A stretch of DNA of 64,000 nucleotides from Castor canadensis (GCF_047511655.1 NC_133400.1:1741001-1805000), one strand, 5' to 3'; shown: positions 22,605 through 32,930, numbered from the stretch's first letter. Program-made: numbers and translations. Notes: a model not told the origin generated them from the sequence alone.

Positions 22605-23180
22605 GAGACAGGGAAATTCTATCATTTTAATAAATCTTAAAAGGGCCAGACTGAAGATATTGGAAGGAGAAAGTTAAAACTAAAAAGTCAAAGCAGCTAG
22701 CCCCTCCCACCTCCTTTGAAATGCTAAGTCACAAGAATAGGGAGAGATAAAGGGGCTCCCTGCCTCTGCCTTTCTCTTTGAGATGTTAACAAGCTGCAAG
22801 GCTCCTTGGAAGGGCAGAGGGACAGAAAAATGAAAGGCATGTCCAGCAAAGGGTTGTCCAAAGACACACCTATTGTCGCTGTGTTTGGGGTGGGCCTAGG
22901 TGATATTTCCCGGCCTTAACCTCATCTTAACCACCAGATCCATTGTCTTAACGATTAAGACATTAAGATATGACCACGTGTGTCTCCCCCCCCCAACTCG
23001 GAAGGTATGACTAGAGATAAGGACCACCATTTTGAGTCTTACTTTCTTTTCCTGCATGGGGAGCAGGAAATGTTTCTCCCTACTTTTGTCCTGTTTTGCT
23101 AAATTCCTTTCCTAGTAAACTTTTACCACTTGCACCATGTTTTCACATCTCGCTGAATTCTCTTGCAGGTGAACAGTGAG
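22605..23180 (+). mobile_element. LTR copy 2 (uninterrupted)
   Basis: Homologous to 18790-19515 but without the SINE. Downstream of GGGAGCAGGAAATGTTTCTC it has TAGTAAACTTTTACC and a CTCGCTGAATTCTCTTGCAG end, consistent with R/U5. Confidence 0.7.
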
Positions 23181-23399
23181 GTTACTGAATAGATGGAAAC
23201 TGAGGCCTCCCCTTGTGGCCCTCCCAAGTGGCTTGACCCCTGAGCATACATTGCTCAGGTGTGGGAAGACATGAGCCTTCTCTGTTTGACCTTGAATGAG
23301 GGAGTGGGCTCTGTTACTGGGAGGTCAGCATAGCTATCTACCTCATCTAGAGAGAGCATTCGGGCAAGAGAAGATGAAAAATGCAGTGAAAGTGACAGT

Positions 23400-23960
23400 G
23401 AAACCTGAGTTTCAGGCCTCGGGCCCAAAATCTTGGTCTTTCACATGTCAGGTCCAGCAGCTCGACCCTATAGGCCAAACAAAGAGACAAGGTGAAGGGC
23501 AAAGAAAGCACATTTATTATTCGGTCCAGAGTGTTCCCTACAAAGAGGCAAAGCAAGCACTCAGTCTCTGTTCAGCATCTTCGGGATACAGACGTCTGCC
23601 TTAGCTTTAACTGGACAAAGAATTAGGGCAGGGGACGAAGTCACAGGAGTGGCCCTTCTGATCATTATCTCAGTCCTTGTGGGTCCCAGAGACTTCGCTA
23701 TCATGGCAGTAACAACAGTTTGGTTGCCAAGACAGGATGACTCCTGCTCCAGGGTGCAGCCTCATCATTACAGGTCACTGTCCTCATTTGAGGAGTGGTC
23801 TGTCCTCCAAGGCTGTCCTCATTTGAGGAGTGGTCTGTCCTCCAAGGCTCTGCTGTTCCTTAGGGGAAATTTCAGTCCCTAGTCATACAGATGTTACCGA
23901 TCTGTCCTGTTCTTCCTTGACTCTAAGGTGGCTGTAGGAGAAAATGGCTCAGAGCAAAGG
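23400..23960 (-). mobile_element. Possible antisense LTR with internal tandem duplication
   Basis: On the minus strand, AATAAA (complement of 23513-23518) is followed by a CT-rich downstream segment ending near the CTCGACCCTATAGGCC block. The 35-base duplication at 23780-23849 lies within. The element's limits are guesswork. Confidence 0.4.
23780..23849. repeat. Perfect 35-base tandem duplication
   Basis: Two identical adjacent 35-base units (23780-23814 and 23815-23849) each begin GTCCTCATTTGAGGAGTGG. Each contains the near-palindrome TCCTCATTTGAGGA. No mismatch between units, so the duplication is recent. Confidence 0.95.
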
Positions 23961-24041
23961 ACAATGGCACAAAATGGACACAGAGAAACCAACGTTTTCT
24001 CCTGTTCTCGGTTAATTTGTAGGCCCAAGTAAAGAGGCACC

Positions 24042-24253
24042 CATGCTGGTGGCACCTGTAAAAATAGATACTTGGGAGCCTGAGATCAGGAGGATCATGG
24101 TTCGAGGCCAGCCAGGGCAAATACCACGAGACCCCCCATCTTCAAAATAACCAGAGCAAAGTGGACTGGAGGTGTCCACTCAAGTGGTAGGGTGCCTGCT
24201 TTGCCAGAGTGAAGTCCTGAGTTCAAACCCCAGTTCCACAAAAAAAAAGAAAA
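24042..24253 (+). mobile_element. B1-ID dimeric SINE
   Basis: Contains CAAAATAACCAGAGCAAAGT linker and CTTTGCCAGAGTGAAGTCC ID tail, ending in A-rich sequence. Confidence 0.85.
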
Positions 24254-24364
24254 AGTGGTTTAATCATCTCTTACAATAGCAAAATTTATTAGGAAAGGAA
24301 ATGCACTTTCAATGGACTGAAAGCAATTGTCTCCAGAGTGAGAATAAAAACAATTGTTTTTTTA

Positions 24365-25100
24365 TTTATTACACCAGTTTTTATTGAGTTAGAAGGGGCT
24401 TGGAGTGCTAAGCTCCTCCCCAGAGCCAGCCCACCAGGCTGAAGTCATGATTAAGGTCACTAGACTAGGCTAGGTCTGCAACTCAGGTTCACCGACCGCC
24501 TAGGGTTTTTTCCAGTACTGGGGCTTAAACTCAGGACTTCATGCTTGCAGGCAGGCGCTCTAACCCTTGGGCCATTCTGCCAGCCAGGGACTGGGGTTTG
24601 AACTCAGGGCTTCGGACTTGCAAAGCAGGCGCTCTACCACTGGAGTCACAGCTCCAGTCTGGGTTTTTGTCTTGGTAAGTTACAGCTCTTTTGTTCCAGG
24701 AACTGATACTGCCCTTCCTCGGGGTAGATGACTCAAATACCTTGTGACATTCTGTAACCTTGGCGCACTATTGCGATCTTAACCGGATGTTATGCATTTT
24801 TTCCCTTGGCGGCCTTGAAGAATCCTCCTTTTGAGGTTTTCTTTGCATAGCGCCATCTCTTGTGACTAACAGACCCCACGAGGTGCAAGGTCATCATCTT
24901 AATCACTGGCTCACGCTGTGGGTCATCTGGGGTTTTAGAATGGAGTCTCACAGCTCGGGCTGATTCCTTGGTCCTGCTCATACCTCCTCCATACCTATAA
25001 GTGTCAGTGCCCAGTTTCACCATGTCCCACCCCTCCTTCAAAGGATTCTGGGGGAGGGCTGAGGGCTGAGGGCTTCCCATATGGCAAACGGGACAAAGCT
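24365..25100 (-). other. LTR-like antisense start and unannotated stretch
   Basis: TTTATT at 24380-24385 (antisense AATAAA) next to ACACCAG suggests the 3' end of an antisense LTR or retrocopy. The rest (24666-25100) includes a 96-codon minus ORF (24790-25080), rich in basic residues near its C-terminus, which I could not identify. Confidence 0.3.
24510..24665 (-). mobile_element. Two adjacent antisense ID-type SINEs
   Basis: First: AGTACTGGGGCTTAAACTCA ... GGGCCATTCTGCCAGCC. Second: GACTGGGGTTTGAACTCAGG ... GGAGTCACAGCTCCAGTC. They represent the two tail subtypes, back to back. Confidence 0.8.
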
Positions 25101-25103
25101 GCC

Positions 25104-25313
25104 AGGCACCTGTGACTCGTGCCTGTAATCCTAGCTACTCAGGAGGCAGAGATCAGGAGGATTGAGATTCAAAGTCAGCCCTGGCAAATAGTTCTGAGAG
25201 ACCTATTTTGAGAACTTATCTCGAAAAACCCTTCACAAAAATAGGGTTGGTAGAGTGGCTGGAAGTGAAGGCCCTGAGTTCAAGCCCCAGTACCGCAAAA
25301 AAAAAAAGAAAAG
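25104..25313 (+). mobile_element. B1-ID SINE, deleted-ID subtype
   Basis: Head GCCAGGCACCTGTGACTCGT, linker CTTCACAAAAATAGGG, short ID tail GGCTGGAAGTGAAGGCCCTG. Confidence 0.9.
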
Positions 25314-25320
25314 AAAAAAG

Positions 25321-26171
25321 GAACCCGGGGAGGGCAAGCTAGCTGCCTCCTCCCAGGAGGGTGAGGAGGTGAGGGTCCCCTGGGACCATGTGGCCAATTT
25401 AATGAGAGCCAGGCTTTTCTCAGGCATACTTGGGGGATGTCCGGCAGTCAAGGACAAGGACTGCCCCACTCAGAATCTTAGACAGAATTCTCTGGCATTT
25501 CCCAAGACTGCACCCAGAGCTAAGTGAACTCCTGCTGAAGATGTCAACCTGCCACCGTACAGAGAGGATGGCATTGAGGGCTCTGCTTGCCTCTTGCCTC
25601 TGGCCAGCACCACTCAGACTCTCCCTGGCCTAGCAGTACCTCTCTACCTGTGGGACTCCTACTGCCTGGTCTGTTTGATCTGGACAGGGGACAATGACCA
25701 TCTCTTCTGTCTGGCCCCATAGAGGCCGAAGGACCCCACCTGGGGAGACAGGAGTAGGCCAGACCTTTGAAGGAAAGAGCACTCAGTCCATTTTCTAACA
25801 TGCCAGCTCAGGTGGGCAGGCGGCCAGTCTGGATCCTAGGGGTCTAGGCTGGGAGGCTGGGGAGAAGACCCGGAGTGAAAGACCAGTGGTCACACTGGAC
25901 ATGGCCCCGCTCAGAGCCACTGAGTCAGTGTCCAGGGGTGCCAAGGCAGAAGGTGGAGCACAGTCCTTTGATCTAAGTCACCAGGGAACCAAGCCATGCA
26001 GAAGACATCACAGACCCTGGGAGGCCATCTGGCCTGGGCCTTGGGAAGCTGCCTGCTTATCTATGACTGTAATCAGTTCACTCACGTGGGTGTCATCAGT
26101 CACTGTGGGTCACAGTTGCTAAGAGAACTGTGTATTTAAAATCCCCCCAAAAAATAAAATCCCAAAGTGTT
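25321..26171. other. Unannotated intergenic stretch
   Basis: No gene or repeat recognised. Confidence 0.45.
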
Positions 26172-26330
26172 GGGGGGGGCTTGGCCAGCAGGGTTCACTC
26201 TTAAAATCCCAGCTACTTGGAAGGCAAAGATCAGAGGATCCTGATCCGAAGTCAGCCTGGGCAAAAAGTTAGTGAGACCCCATCTCAACACACAAGGCAG
26301 CAAGGCAGGCAGGCCTGGTGGAGAGCCTAT
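26172..26330 (+). mobile_element. Degraded B1-type SINE
   Basis: GCTTGGCCAGCAGGGTTCAC ... GTCAGCCTGGGCAAAAAGTT ... GACCCCATCTCAACACAC; the ID tail is reduced to GCCTGGTGGAGAG. Confidence 0.65.
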
Positions 26331-26399
26331 CATCACAGCTGTGCAGGAGGACTCAGTAGGGGACTCACTAGTAACCATAATTGCTAGGGGATGCTCGGG

Positions 26400-26545
26400 T
26401 GGTAGTGAGGGTGGAGGGTTTCTTTTTGGGATGTTGAAAATGCCCTCATGTGCTCTGTGGTGGTGGCTGCACAACTTGGTCGTGATAGGAAAGCCATTGG
26501 CCGCACACCCCAAGGTGGACTTGATGCCACATGTCACAAAGTTGT
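26400..26545 (+). mobile_element. Old L1 3' end fragment
   Basis: TTTTTGGGATGTTGAAAATG, GTGGTGGTGGCTGCACAACT and AAAGCCATTGG...CA match in order the conserved block of L1M 3' ends. Diverged. Confidence 0.5.
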
Positions 26546-26751
26546 TGCCGTTCATGCCACCCTAGCTCTCCACTCTGTGGTCTGTTGCTATAGCAGCTCC
26601 AAGAAGCAGACATATCTGTCGGCCACTCTGTGTAAGGCCAAGCAATGTGGCAATACAGACCTGTGCTCTGTACCCTCCTTGCATGTCTCTGTCATGAAAT
26701 CAGCATAGCTGGAAACTGGAAAGTGTCTAGTTTGTTTTGTTTTTGTTTTTG

Positions 26752-26832
26752 TTTTTGCAGTACTGGGGTTTGAACTCAGGGCTTTGTACTTGCCAGGCAG
26801 GCGCTCTACTGCTTGAGCTGCGCCCACAGCCC
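26752..26832 (-). mobile_element. ID-type SINE
   Basis: Antisense monomer: poly-T/GTTTTTGTTTTT tract, GCAGTACTGGGGTTTGAACT, GGCGCTCTACTGCTTGAGC. Confidence 0.87.
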
Positions 26833-27171
26833 AAGTATCTAATTTTTGGACCTAAAAAATCCCATCTTTTCTGATTATGGATGTGCACAGACAGAAGTGA
26901 CCCAGGAGCAGCTAGGGAGCACTCAGTGAAGGCTAGGGTGATGGGCAGGAGAACAGAACAGAGGGAGAGGCTGCCCATGGCCTCCCAGCTAAGGCCAAGC
27001 CCTGCCCTCCACCTCCCTTCCTCTGTCTGAGACCCTGATCTCCTCCTGGCCTGACCCTGCTGCCAGCTGAGAGCAACCACAGCATCAGCGTCCACTCACT
27101 GTGTGGCCCTCAGGGGCAGCTGGCCTCTGTGTGTGCTGGGAAGGAAAGTCCCAGCACACTGTGCAGCTAGG
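26833..27171. other. Unannotated intergenic stretch
   Basis: Nothing recognised before the minisatellite. Confidence 0.45.
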
Positions 27172-27765
27172 GCACCCCTCACCTGTGCACCCCCTCACTT
27201 GTGCACCCCCTCACCTGTGTACTTCTCTCACCTGTGCATCCCCTCACCTGTGCACCCCCTCACCTGCGCACCCCCTCACTTGTGCACCCCCTCACCTGTG
27301 TACTTCCCTCACCTGTGCATCCCCTTCACCTGTGCACCCCTTCTCACCTGCGCACCCCCTCACTTCTCACTTGTGCACCCCCTCACCTGTGCATCTCCCT
27401 CACCTGTGCACCCCCCTCACCTGAGCACCCCTTCACCTGTGCACCCCCCTCACCTGTGCACCCCCTCACTTGTGCACCCCCCACCTGTGCACCCCCTTCA
27501 CCTGTGTACTTCCCTCACCTGTGCACCCCCTCACCTGTGCATCCCCTTCACCTGTGCACCCCCCTCACCTGTGCACCCCCTCACCTGAGGACCCCTGCTC
27601 ACCTGAGCACCCACACAAACGTGTGCACCCTCACTTGCGCACACCCCACTCACCTGCACACCCTTCAGTATCCTGTGCAGCCCCATTCACCTGTGCACCC
27701 TTGCACAGCTTGGGCAGCCCTGGCTCACCTGTGCACCTCATTGCTCACTGCACACCCCCACCCAC
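27172..27765 (+). repeat. 16-bp-unit minisatellite (VNTR-like)
   Basis: About 26 core copies of a unit close to CCCTCACCTGTGCACC run to about 27592. More degenerate copies continue to about 27765. Variants include ACTTGTG, CCTGCGC, ACTTCC and units one base longer. The C-rich strand is +. Because 16 is not a multiple of 3, all three + frames stay open and give long low-complexity ORFs; none is a gene. Confidence 0.95.
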
Positions 27766-27799
27766 ATGGCTTTTGCTCAGACTACACCAATGGCGTCCT

Positions 27800-27860
27800 G
27801 CCACCTGTGTCTATTTCCTTTTGCTATGGTGACCACAAACTGGTGTCTTAAAGCGCACAC
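27800..27860 (-). mobile_element. MLT1-like LTR fragment
   Basis: TTTTGCTATGGTGACCACAA then ACTGGTGTCTTAAA resembles the start of antisense MLT1. A likely continuation lies at 28735-28890, beyond two SINEs. Confidence 0.5.
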
Positions 27861-27987
27861 GGTGAGTGGAGGGTTCAAGTTGCCCCTCTCTTCATAAATC
27901 ATGTAGAAGTATTTTGCTCTAAAAATATATGTCAAAAAGAATAAAATTAGAAGAACAGAGATTAAATGTTGACTAAAATGAGCCATT

Positions 27988-28210
27988 TCCTGGTCGCCAC
28001 TGGTTCACATCTGTAATCCTAGCTACCTGCGAGGGTGAGATCCGGAGGATAAAGGTTTGAGGTCAGCACAGGCAAACAGTTTGTAAGACCCATCTCCAAG
28101 ATCATAACCAGAGCAAAAAGGACTGGAGGAGTGGCTCAGGTGTTACAGTGCTTGCTTTGTAGGTGTGAAGCCCTGAGTTCAAACACTAGTGCTGCCAAAA
28201 GCAAAGCAAA
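27988..28210 (+). mobile_element. B1-ID dimeric SINE
   Basis: Head GTCGCCACTGGTTCACATCT, linker ATAACCAGAGCAAAAAGGAC, ID tail with CTTGCTTTGTAGGTGTGAAG. Confidence 0.9.
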
Positions 28211-28423
28211 CAAAAGCAATCAGTTCTCAACACTGATTTCTCATGGGGAGCCAAACCTTTGTTTCAGGGTGGGAAATGCAATAAATAGCTGGCGGAAAGG
28301 TCAAGGACTTTGTATTTGACTAATCTCTGTAAAAGTAATCTGGCAATCCATGTCATCTCAGAATTGCTTCTTGTCCCCCAGCCGTTTAACGGGAAGACTA
28401 TTACGGATCTAAACACCAGCTGG

Positions 28424-28545
28424 TAACGGGCGCCGGGGACTCACGCCTGTAATCCTAGCTACTCAGGGGGCAGAGGTGTGGTGGAGCTCCTGACTAGCAA
28501 GTGTGAGGCCCAGAGTTCAAACCTCAGTACTGCCAAAAAAATAAA
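28424..28545 (+). mobile_element. Internally deleted B1-ID SINE
   Basis: The head (CACGCCTGTAATCCTAGCTA, CTCAGGGGGCAGAG) joins directly to the ID tail (GTGTGGTGGAGCTCCTGACT). About 90 bases of B1 and the linker are missing. Confidence 0.82.
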
Positions 28546-28659
28546 TAAAGCCAGTTGGTGCAGCTTTCAGGGCTAGTCCTCATGTCCTGTCGATAAACTC
28601 AGATGACGTGCCAAGTCCCATCTGGTTCATAAAAAACTGGCTACACATTAGGCAGTTGT

Positions 28660-28730
28660 TGAAGTATGCACGCACGCACACACAACACGCACACCCATAC
28701 ACCATGCACACGCACAACATGCACACACAC
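28660..28730. repeat. CA-rich imperfect microsatellite
   Basis: GCACGCACGCACACACAACA and similar ACAC tracts with ACATGC interruptions. Confidence 0.85.
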
Positions 28731-28734
28731 GGTG

Positions 28735-28890
28735 AGTGATTCTCTGACACTTCTGGAGGTCAGACCCCATGGGCAGGACTGGCTCCTTCTGGAGGCTCCA
28801 GGAGAGATCTTTTCTGCTGCTGGCCTGGCCTGTGTTCCTGGACTCACTGCCCCTCCTTCCATCTGCTCACTGACCTCTGCCTGTCTCCTG
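28735..28890 (-). mobile_element. MLT1-like LTR fragment
   Basis: CACTTCTGGAGGTCAGA, GGCTCCTTCTGGAGGCTCCA and CTGACCTCTGCCTGTCTCC fit the middle of antisense MLT1. Probably the continuation of 27800-27860. Confidence 0.55.
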
Positions 28891-29087
28891 TGACGCATCT
28901 GTGATTATCCAGAATTGTCTCCCATCTTTAGATCCTTACGTTGGCCAAACCTGCTAAGGTCCTCTCCTTAGAAAGTCACAGTCAAAGGTTCCTTCTGGGG
29001 ACAGAAGGTGGACAGGCTGGGGAGGGTGAGGAAAACTTGCTTAGCCTACACTACATTGCCCTCTGTCCCCTCCAGTGGCCAGACTTT

Positions 29088-29392
29088 TATTTATTTATTT
29101 ATTTTTTTGGTGGTACTAGGGTTTGAACTCAGGCCTCAAGCTCACTAGGCAGGCCATTCCTCCAGCCCTTTTCATGTTGGGCATTTAATTTAATTAATTA
29201 ATTTTTTTCCAGTACTTGGGCTTGAATTCAGGGCTCACACTTTGAGCCACTCCAACAGCTCTTCTTTGTGATGACTACTTTCAAGATAGGGTCTCAGGAA
29301 CTGTTTGCCCGAGCTAGCTTTGAGCCTTGATCCTCCTGATCTCTGCCTCCTGAGTAGCTAGGATTACAGGCGTGAGCCACCAGTACCTGGCT
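29088..29392 (-). mobile_element. ID monomer and B1-ID dimer, nested
   Basis: 29088-29170 is an antisense ID unit with GGTGGTACTAGGGTTTGAAC and CATTCCTCCAGCCC. 29195-29392 is another antisense dimer ending GATTACAGGCGTGAGCCACC. They may be one element interrupted by the other. Confidence 0.8.
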
Positions 29393-30452
29393 CCAGAGGA
29401 CTTTTTAACAGGGGCTCCCCATAGTTGCCTGCTCACCACCCCGCAGCAGCCCCACTAGGAACCTAGAGTAGGACCAAATCCCTTCCTTCGCCCATGCCCT
29501 GTATGATGTGGCCTGGCTTCTCTGGCCTCCCTCTCCCCTTGTGTCACAACACCCGAAGTCACCCCTTCACCAGCCCCCTCGCCTGAAGGAGGCCTGTCTT
29601 TTCTGTGAAGTTTAAACTAGTTGAACACATTCATCACGGTCCCCCACTGTCCTGCATATCTGTCCACTTGTTTCCTGCCTCTCTGCCCCAGCAGACTACA
29701 AGGTCCCAGCGAGCAGAGACCGCCCGGCGTGCAGAATGGTCCAGCGTGCTGTGGACCTGCAGCAGACCTCGGAAGAGGAGTGAGTGGCTCCACAGAGCTG
29801 CACCCCGCCAGCCCTGTGCCTTTCCTGGCACTAGTTCACTGTCCAGTTGCCGGGCAGTTATTCAGACACACAAAGAACCCTTGGCCTGTCGGGGAGAACA
29901 AAAGGGACTGTGTGCTGTGTGGCGGCTGGAGTCCTGGCTGAAGGCTCAGTCTCCTCTTCAACAGATGAAGCTTTTCCGACTGTAACGAAATTATACAGTG
30001 AACCAAGGAGTGCTGTGCGGCTCCTTTTCAGGGCTTCTCCACCTGTGGACTGCAATCTTGTTTATCTAACCCACCCCTTCCAAATCTGAATCTGACCTTG
30101 GCCTTGAGGAGCCGAGAATGATGTCCCCTGGCCGGGTGCCTGTGTTCGGTCAAGCTTCAGAGCCACAGTGGGCGAATGGTGCCCGTGTCTTGGCAAAAGG
30201 ACCCGGCTTGCTCCTTTCTGGGAGGCAGAGCCTCGGGGCGCCAGGAAGGTGGTGATATTCAAAAGACAATGGCAGGGGTGGCCAGGAGGCCACACGCCAA
30301 GCTGCCCCCAGTTCCACAGGGAATTTCACAGGGTTCTGCTGAGGTTGAACAGCAAAGCATACTGTTATCTCTGGAGAATTCGCACATGGCATAATTTTAC
30401 CAGGGCTAAAAAGATGCTAGCCAAATCGATGGAAGGCCAGTGAAGCAAGAGT
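29393..30452. other. Mostly unannotated stretch with an L2-like piece
   Basis: About 29640-29740 (TGCCTCTCTGCCCCAGCAGA, CTACAAGGTCCCAGCGAGCA) resembles an L2 3' end. The remainder shows nothing recognisable. Confidence 0.35.
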
Positions 30453-30678
30453 CTTTTTTTTTTTTTTTTTTTTGGTGGGACTGGGGTTTGTACTCAGAGC
30501 TTTGCTCTGGCAAAGCAGGCGCTCTACCACCTGAGTCACACCTCCAGTCCATTTTGCTCAGGCTATTTGGGGATGAGGTCTCATGAATGATTTGCCTGGG
30601 CTAGTCTTGAATCTTTATCGTCTAAATCTCAGCCTCCCAAATAGCTGGGATTACAGGCCTGAGCCACCAGTGCCCAGG
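30453..30678 (-). mobile_element. B1-ID dimeric SINE
   Basis: Starts with about 20 T, then GGTGGGACTGGGGTTTGTAC, and the linker complement CATTTTGCTCAGGCTATTTG. Ends GATTACAGGCCTGAGCCACC. It lies directly next to an oppositely oriented copy. Confidence 0.9.
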
Positions 30679-30681
30679 AAT

Positions 30682-30860
30682 GGAAGCTGGACTCCAGTGG
30701 TTCACGTCTGTAATCCCAGCTACGCAAGGAGGCAGAGATCAGGAGGATCGAGACACCCTATTTCAAAAAAAGCCATCACAAAAAAGGGCCGGGAGACTGG
30801 CTCAAGGTGAAGGCCCTGAGTTCAAACCCCAGTACCTCAAAACAAACAAACAAACAAGAT
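30682..30860 (+). mobile_element. B1-ID SINE, deleted-ID subtype
   Basis: Head GACTCCAGTGGTTCACGTCT, linker AAAAAAAGCCATCACAAAAA, short ID tail GGCTCAAGGTGAAGGCCCTG, tail AAAACAAACAAACAAACAA. Forms an inverted pair with 30453-30678. Confidence 0.9.
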
Positions 30861-32043
30861 GAAAAACCTAGTGGGGGTTTATTTCGTCTCTCCTCTGGGG
30901 AGAATCCAGGGAGCATGGAGACCTGTAGAGGCCAAAGCGGCTGGTTGAAGAGGAGGAACAGGTTTGCTTTGAGTGTGCAGTGTCTGAGGCGTCTGGCAGC
31001 CATGCAAAGGCTTGGAGAGGCCACAGGGAAGTTTGTAATCAGGAGCCCCCAGCCCTCCACGACTTAGCAGGCAGATGGGGCACTTTGAATGGGACCATCT
31101 GCATCCTTGGCAGGCCAGCTTCTGGACAGGACAGGTATGGCGGTGCTCCTTCACCTGCCCCGTGACCAAGGGACCCAGCAAGTCAGTTCATGCGTCATGT
31201 GGACATAGCAGCACCGGGATGGGACCCTGCCAGCTCACGGCACATCCTGTTCCCTTCTTCTGGCCATGCTTGTTAAACCCCTCTGAATCCTCTGTGTTGA
31301 TTCCCAAGGAATGAAACAGCCGCAGGGACCAGAAAGAGGCTGGGACTCACTCCAGAGGATTAATGAGTTTTCCAACCTGATGGGGCAAGTCTGAGGCACT
31401 GCCCTCCTCTCCCTGAACTCTCCTACTGTCCTTTGTTCCTCTGGTCACATTTTCATAGTTCTCCAAAGCTGGCAGGCATTGGACCCAGTCTCGGGAACTG
31501 CCGAGCACAGACCTGAGGGCCTCTCGCTAGCACCTCCCTCGAGCACAGGGTGTCAGCAGCTCCTCATGCCACACTTTGATCCTAAGAGCCCAGTCGCTTC
31601 TTTATGAAAATTAAAAAGCATCACTGATCTGGCTTTGTCTTTTGAACTCCAGGCTTTCCGGTGAACTCCAGGCAAAATCCTGCCAGAGGGCTGGGGTGGC
31701 TCCAGGAGAGGCCTGAGCTCAGATGGGGAGCAGAGTTGTCTGCCCTCCCATGTGTGCAGGAGGTGACTGTGGGGTCTGAAGACAGCCCCAGGCACATTTC
31801 CCACAGAACCTGAGTTACAACCAAAGGGTCAGAAGAAGTTGCCAGTCCACATCCTGCTTCAGTCTATACTGTCCAGTGTAAAAATGCAGGAAGGTACTAA
31901 TGTCTTGTGTGACTACGTTCTTGCCTGTGCATTTCCTTGCCCATGTCCTCCCCATGACAGCTGGACAGCTAAGTCCTCTCTAGCATTCCTCTTTGCTCAA
32001 TGTAGCCTTTGCCATTCTTGGTCCTTTGCATTTAAATTTTATT
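30861..32043. other. Unannotated intergenic stretch
   Basis: 1.18 kb with no recognised gene or repeat. Confidence 0.45.
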
Positions 32044-32263
32044 TATTTATTTAGGAGGGACTGGGGTTGGAACTCAGGGCTTCAGCACTTGCAACGCAGA
32101 CGCTCTATTGCTTGAGCCACATCTCCAGTCCACTTTGTCCTGGTTGTTTTGGAGATAGGGTCTCACAAACTGATTGCCCTGGATGGCCTTGAACCAGGAT
32201 CCTCCCAATCTCTGACTCCTGAGTAGCTAGGATAACAGGCGTGAGCCTCTGGCACCTGGCACC
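32044..32263 (-). mobile_element. B1-ID dimeric SINE
   Basis: GGACTGGGGTTGGAACTCAG, CATCTCCAGTCCACTTTGTC linker complement, end GGATAACAGGCGTGAGCCTC. Confidence 0.9.
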
Positions 32264-32304
32264 ATTTAAATTTTGAATCAGCTTGCTGGCACTAGTGTTT
32301 TGTG

Positions 32305-32306
32305 TG

Positions 32307-32345
<39 letters not shown>
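32305..32345. repeat. (CA)n microsatellite
   Basis: About 20 CA repeats with one TA interruption at the 5' side. Confidence 0.95.
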
Positions 32346-32347
<2 letters not shown>

Positions 32348-32555
32348 CTCTGGGACCCCGTGGAAAGTGGCATTGAGTCCACACGTGACCTTGAAGAGAA
32401 CTGGTGCCTTTCTAACCCTGAGTCTCCTCTCTGTCAGAAAAAGCTCTTCCTGCAGTGTCTTTGGTCTCCCACGTTTCAGCTTTCAGTGTAGAGGGCTGGC
32501 ACACTTTTTGTTCGTGAGCAACAGTGAGAAGCATAAAATCAGAGATCGTGGTTCA

Positions 32556-32693
32556 GGCTGTCCCGCAAAAAAGCAAGGCTCCATCTCCGAAATAACCAGA
32601 GCAAAAAGGGCTGGAGGTGTGGCTCAAGGAGTAGAGTGCCTGCCCAGAAAGCACAAAGCCCTGAGTTCAAATCCCAGAGCTGCCAAAAAAAAA
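32556..32693 (+). mobile_element. B1-ID SINE, 5'-truncated
   Basis: CTCCGAAATAACCAGAGCAA linker, then GGCTGGAGGTGTGGCTCAAG and an ID tail ending in poly-A. Confidence 0.83.
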
Positions 32694-32813
32694 ATTTGCG
32701 GTGAATGAAACCCATTAACTATATTTAAACTCCTAAGTTCTTAAAGGCATTTAAAAGAAAGGCAAGCACATCCACAGTGAGAAAAATAGAAAAATCATTC
32801 ATTATTTTAATTA

Positions 32814-32930
32814 AGCCAGGAATGGTGTGCACGCCTGTAATCCCAGCACTCATGTGCAAGGCTGAGGCAGGGGGATCTTGAGTTCAAGGTCAGCTGGATC
32901 AGATAGTGAGATCCTGTGTCAAACTCCTCA
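32814..32930 (+). mobile_element. B1-type monomer SINE
   Basis: CCAGGAATGGTGTGCACGCC, TGTAATCCCAGCACTCATG, GGCTGAGGCAGGGGGATCTT, GAGTTCAAGGTCAGC: a different head subtype from the dimers, closer to canonical B1. Confidence 0.82.

Noticed and set aside
18790..23180. A full provirus bounded by the two similar LTR-like copies
   Set aside because: No gag, pol or env trace between them, other LTR modules lie inside, and the two copies are clearly diverged.
27103..27851. ORFs of 107-216 codons rich in P, H, L, C and T
   Set aside because: They are translations of the 16-bp minisatellite, which stays open in all three frames because the unit has no stop codons. No start context, splice pattern or homology.
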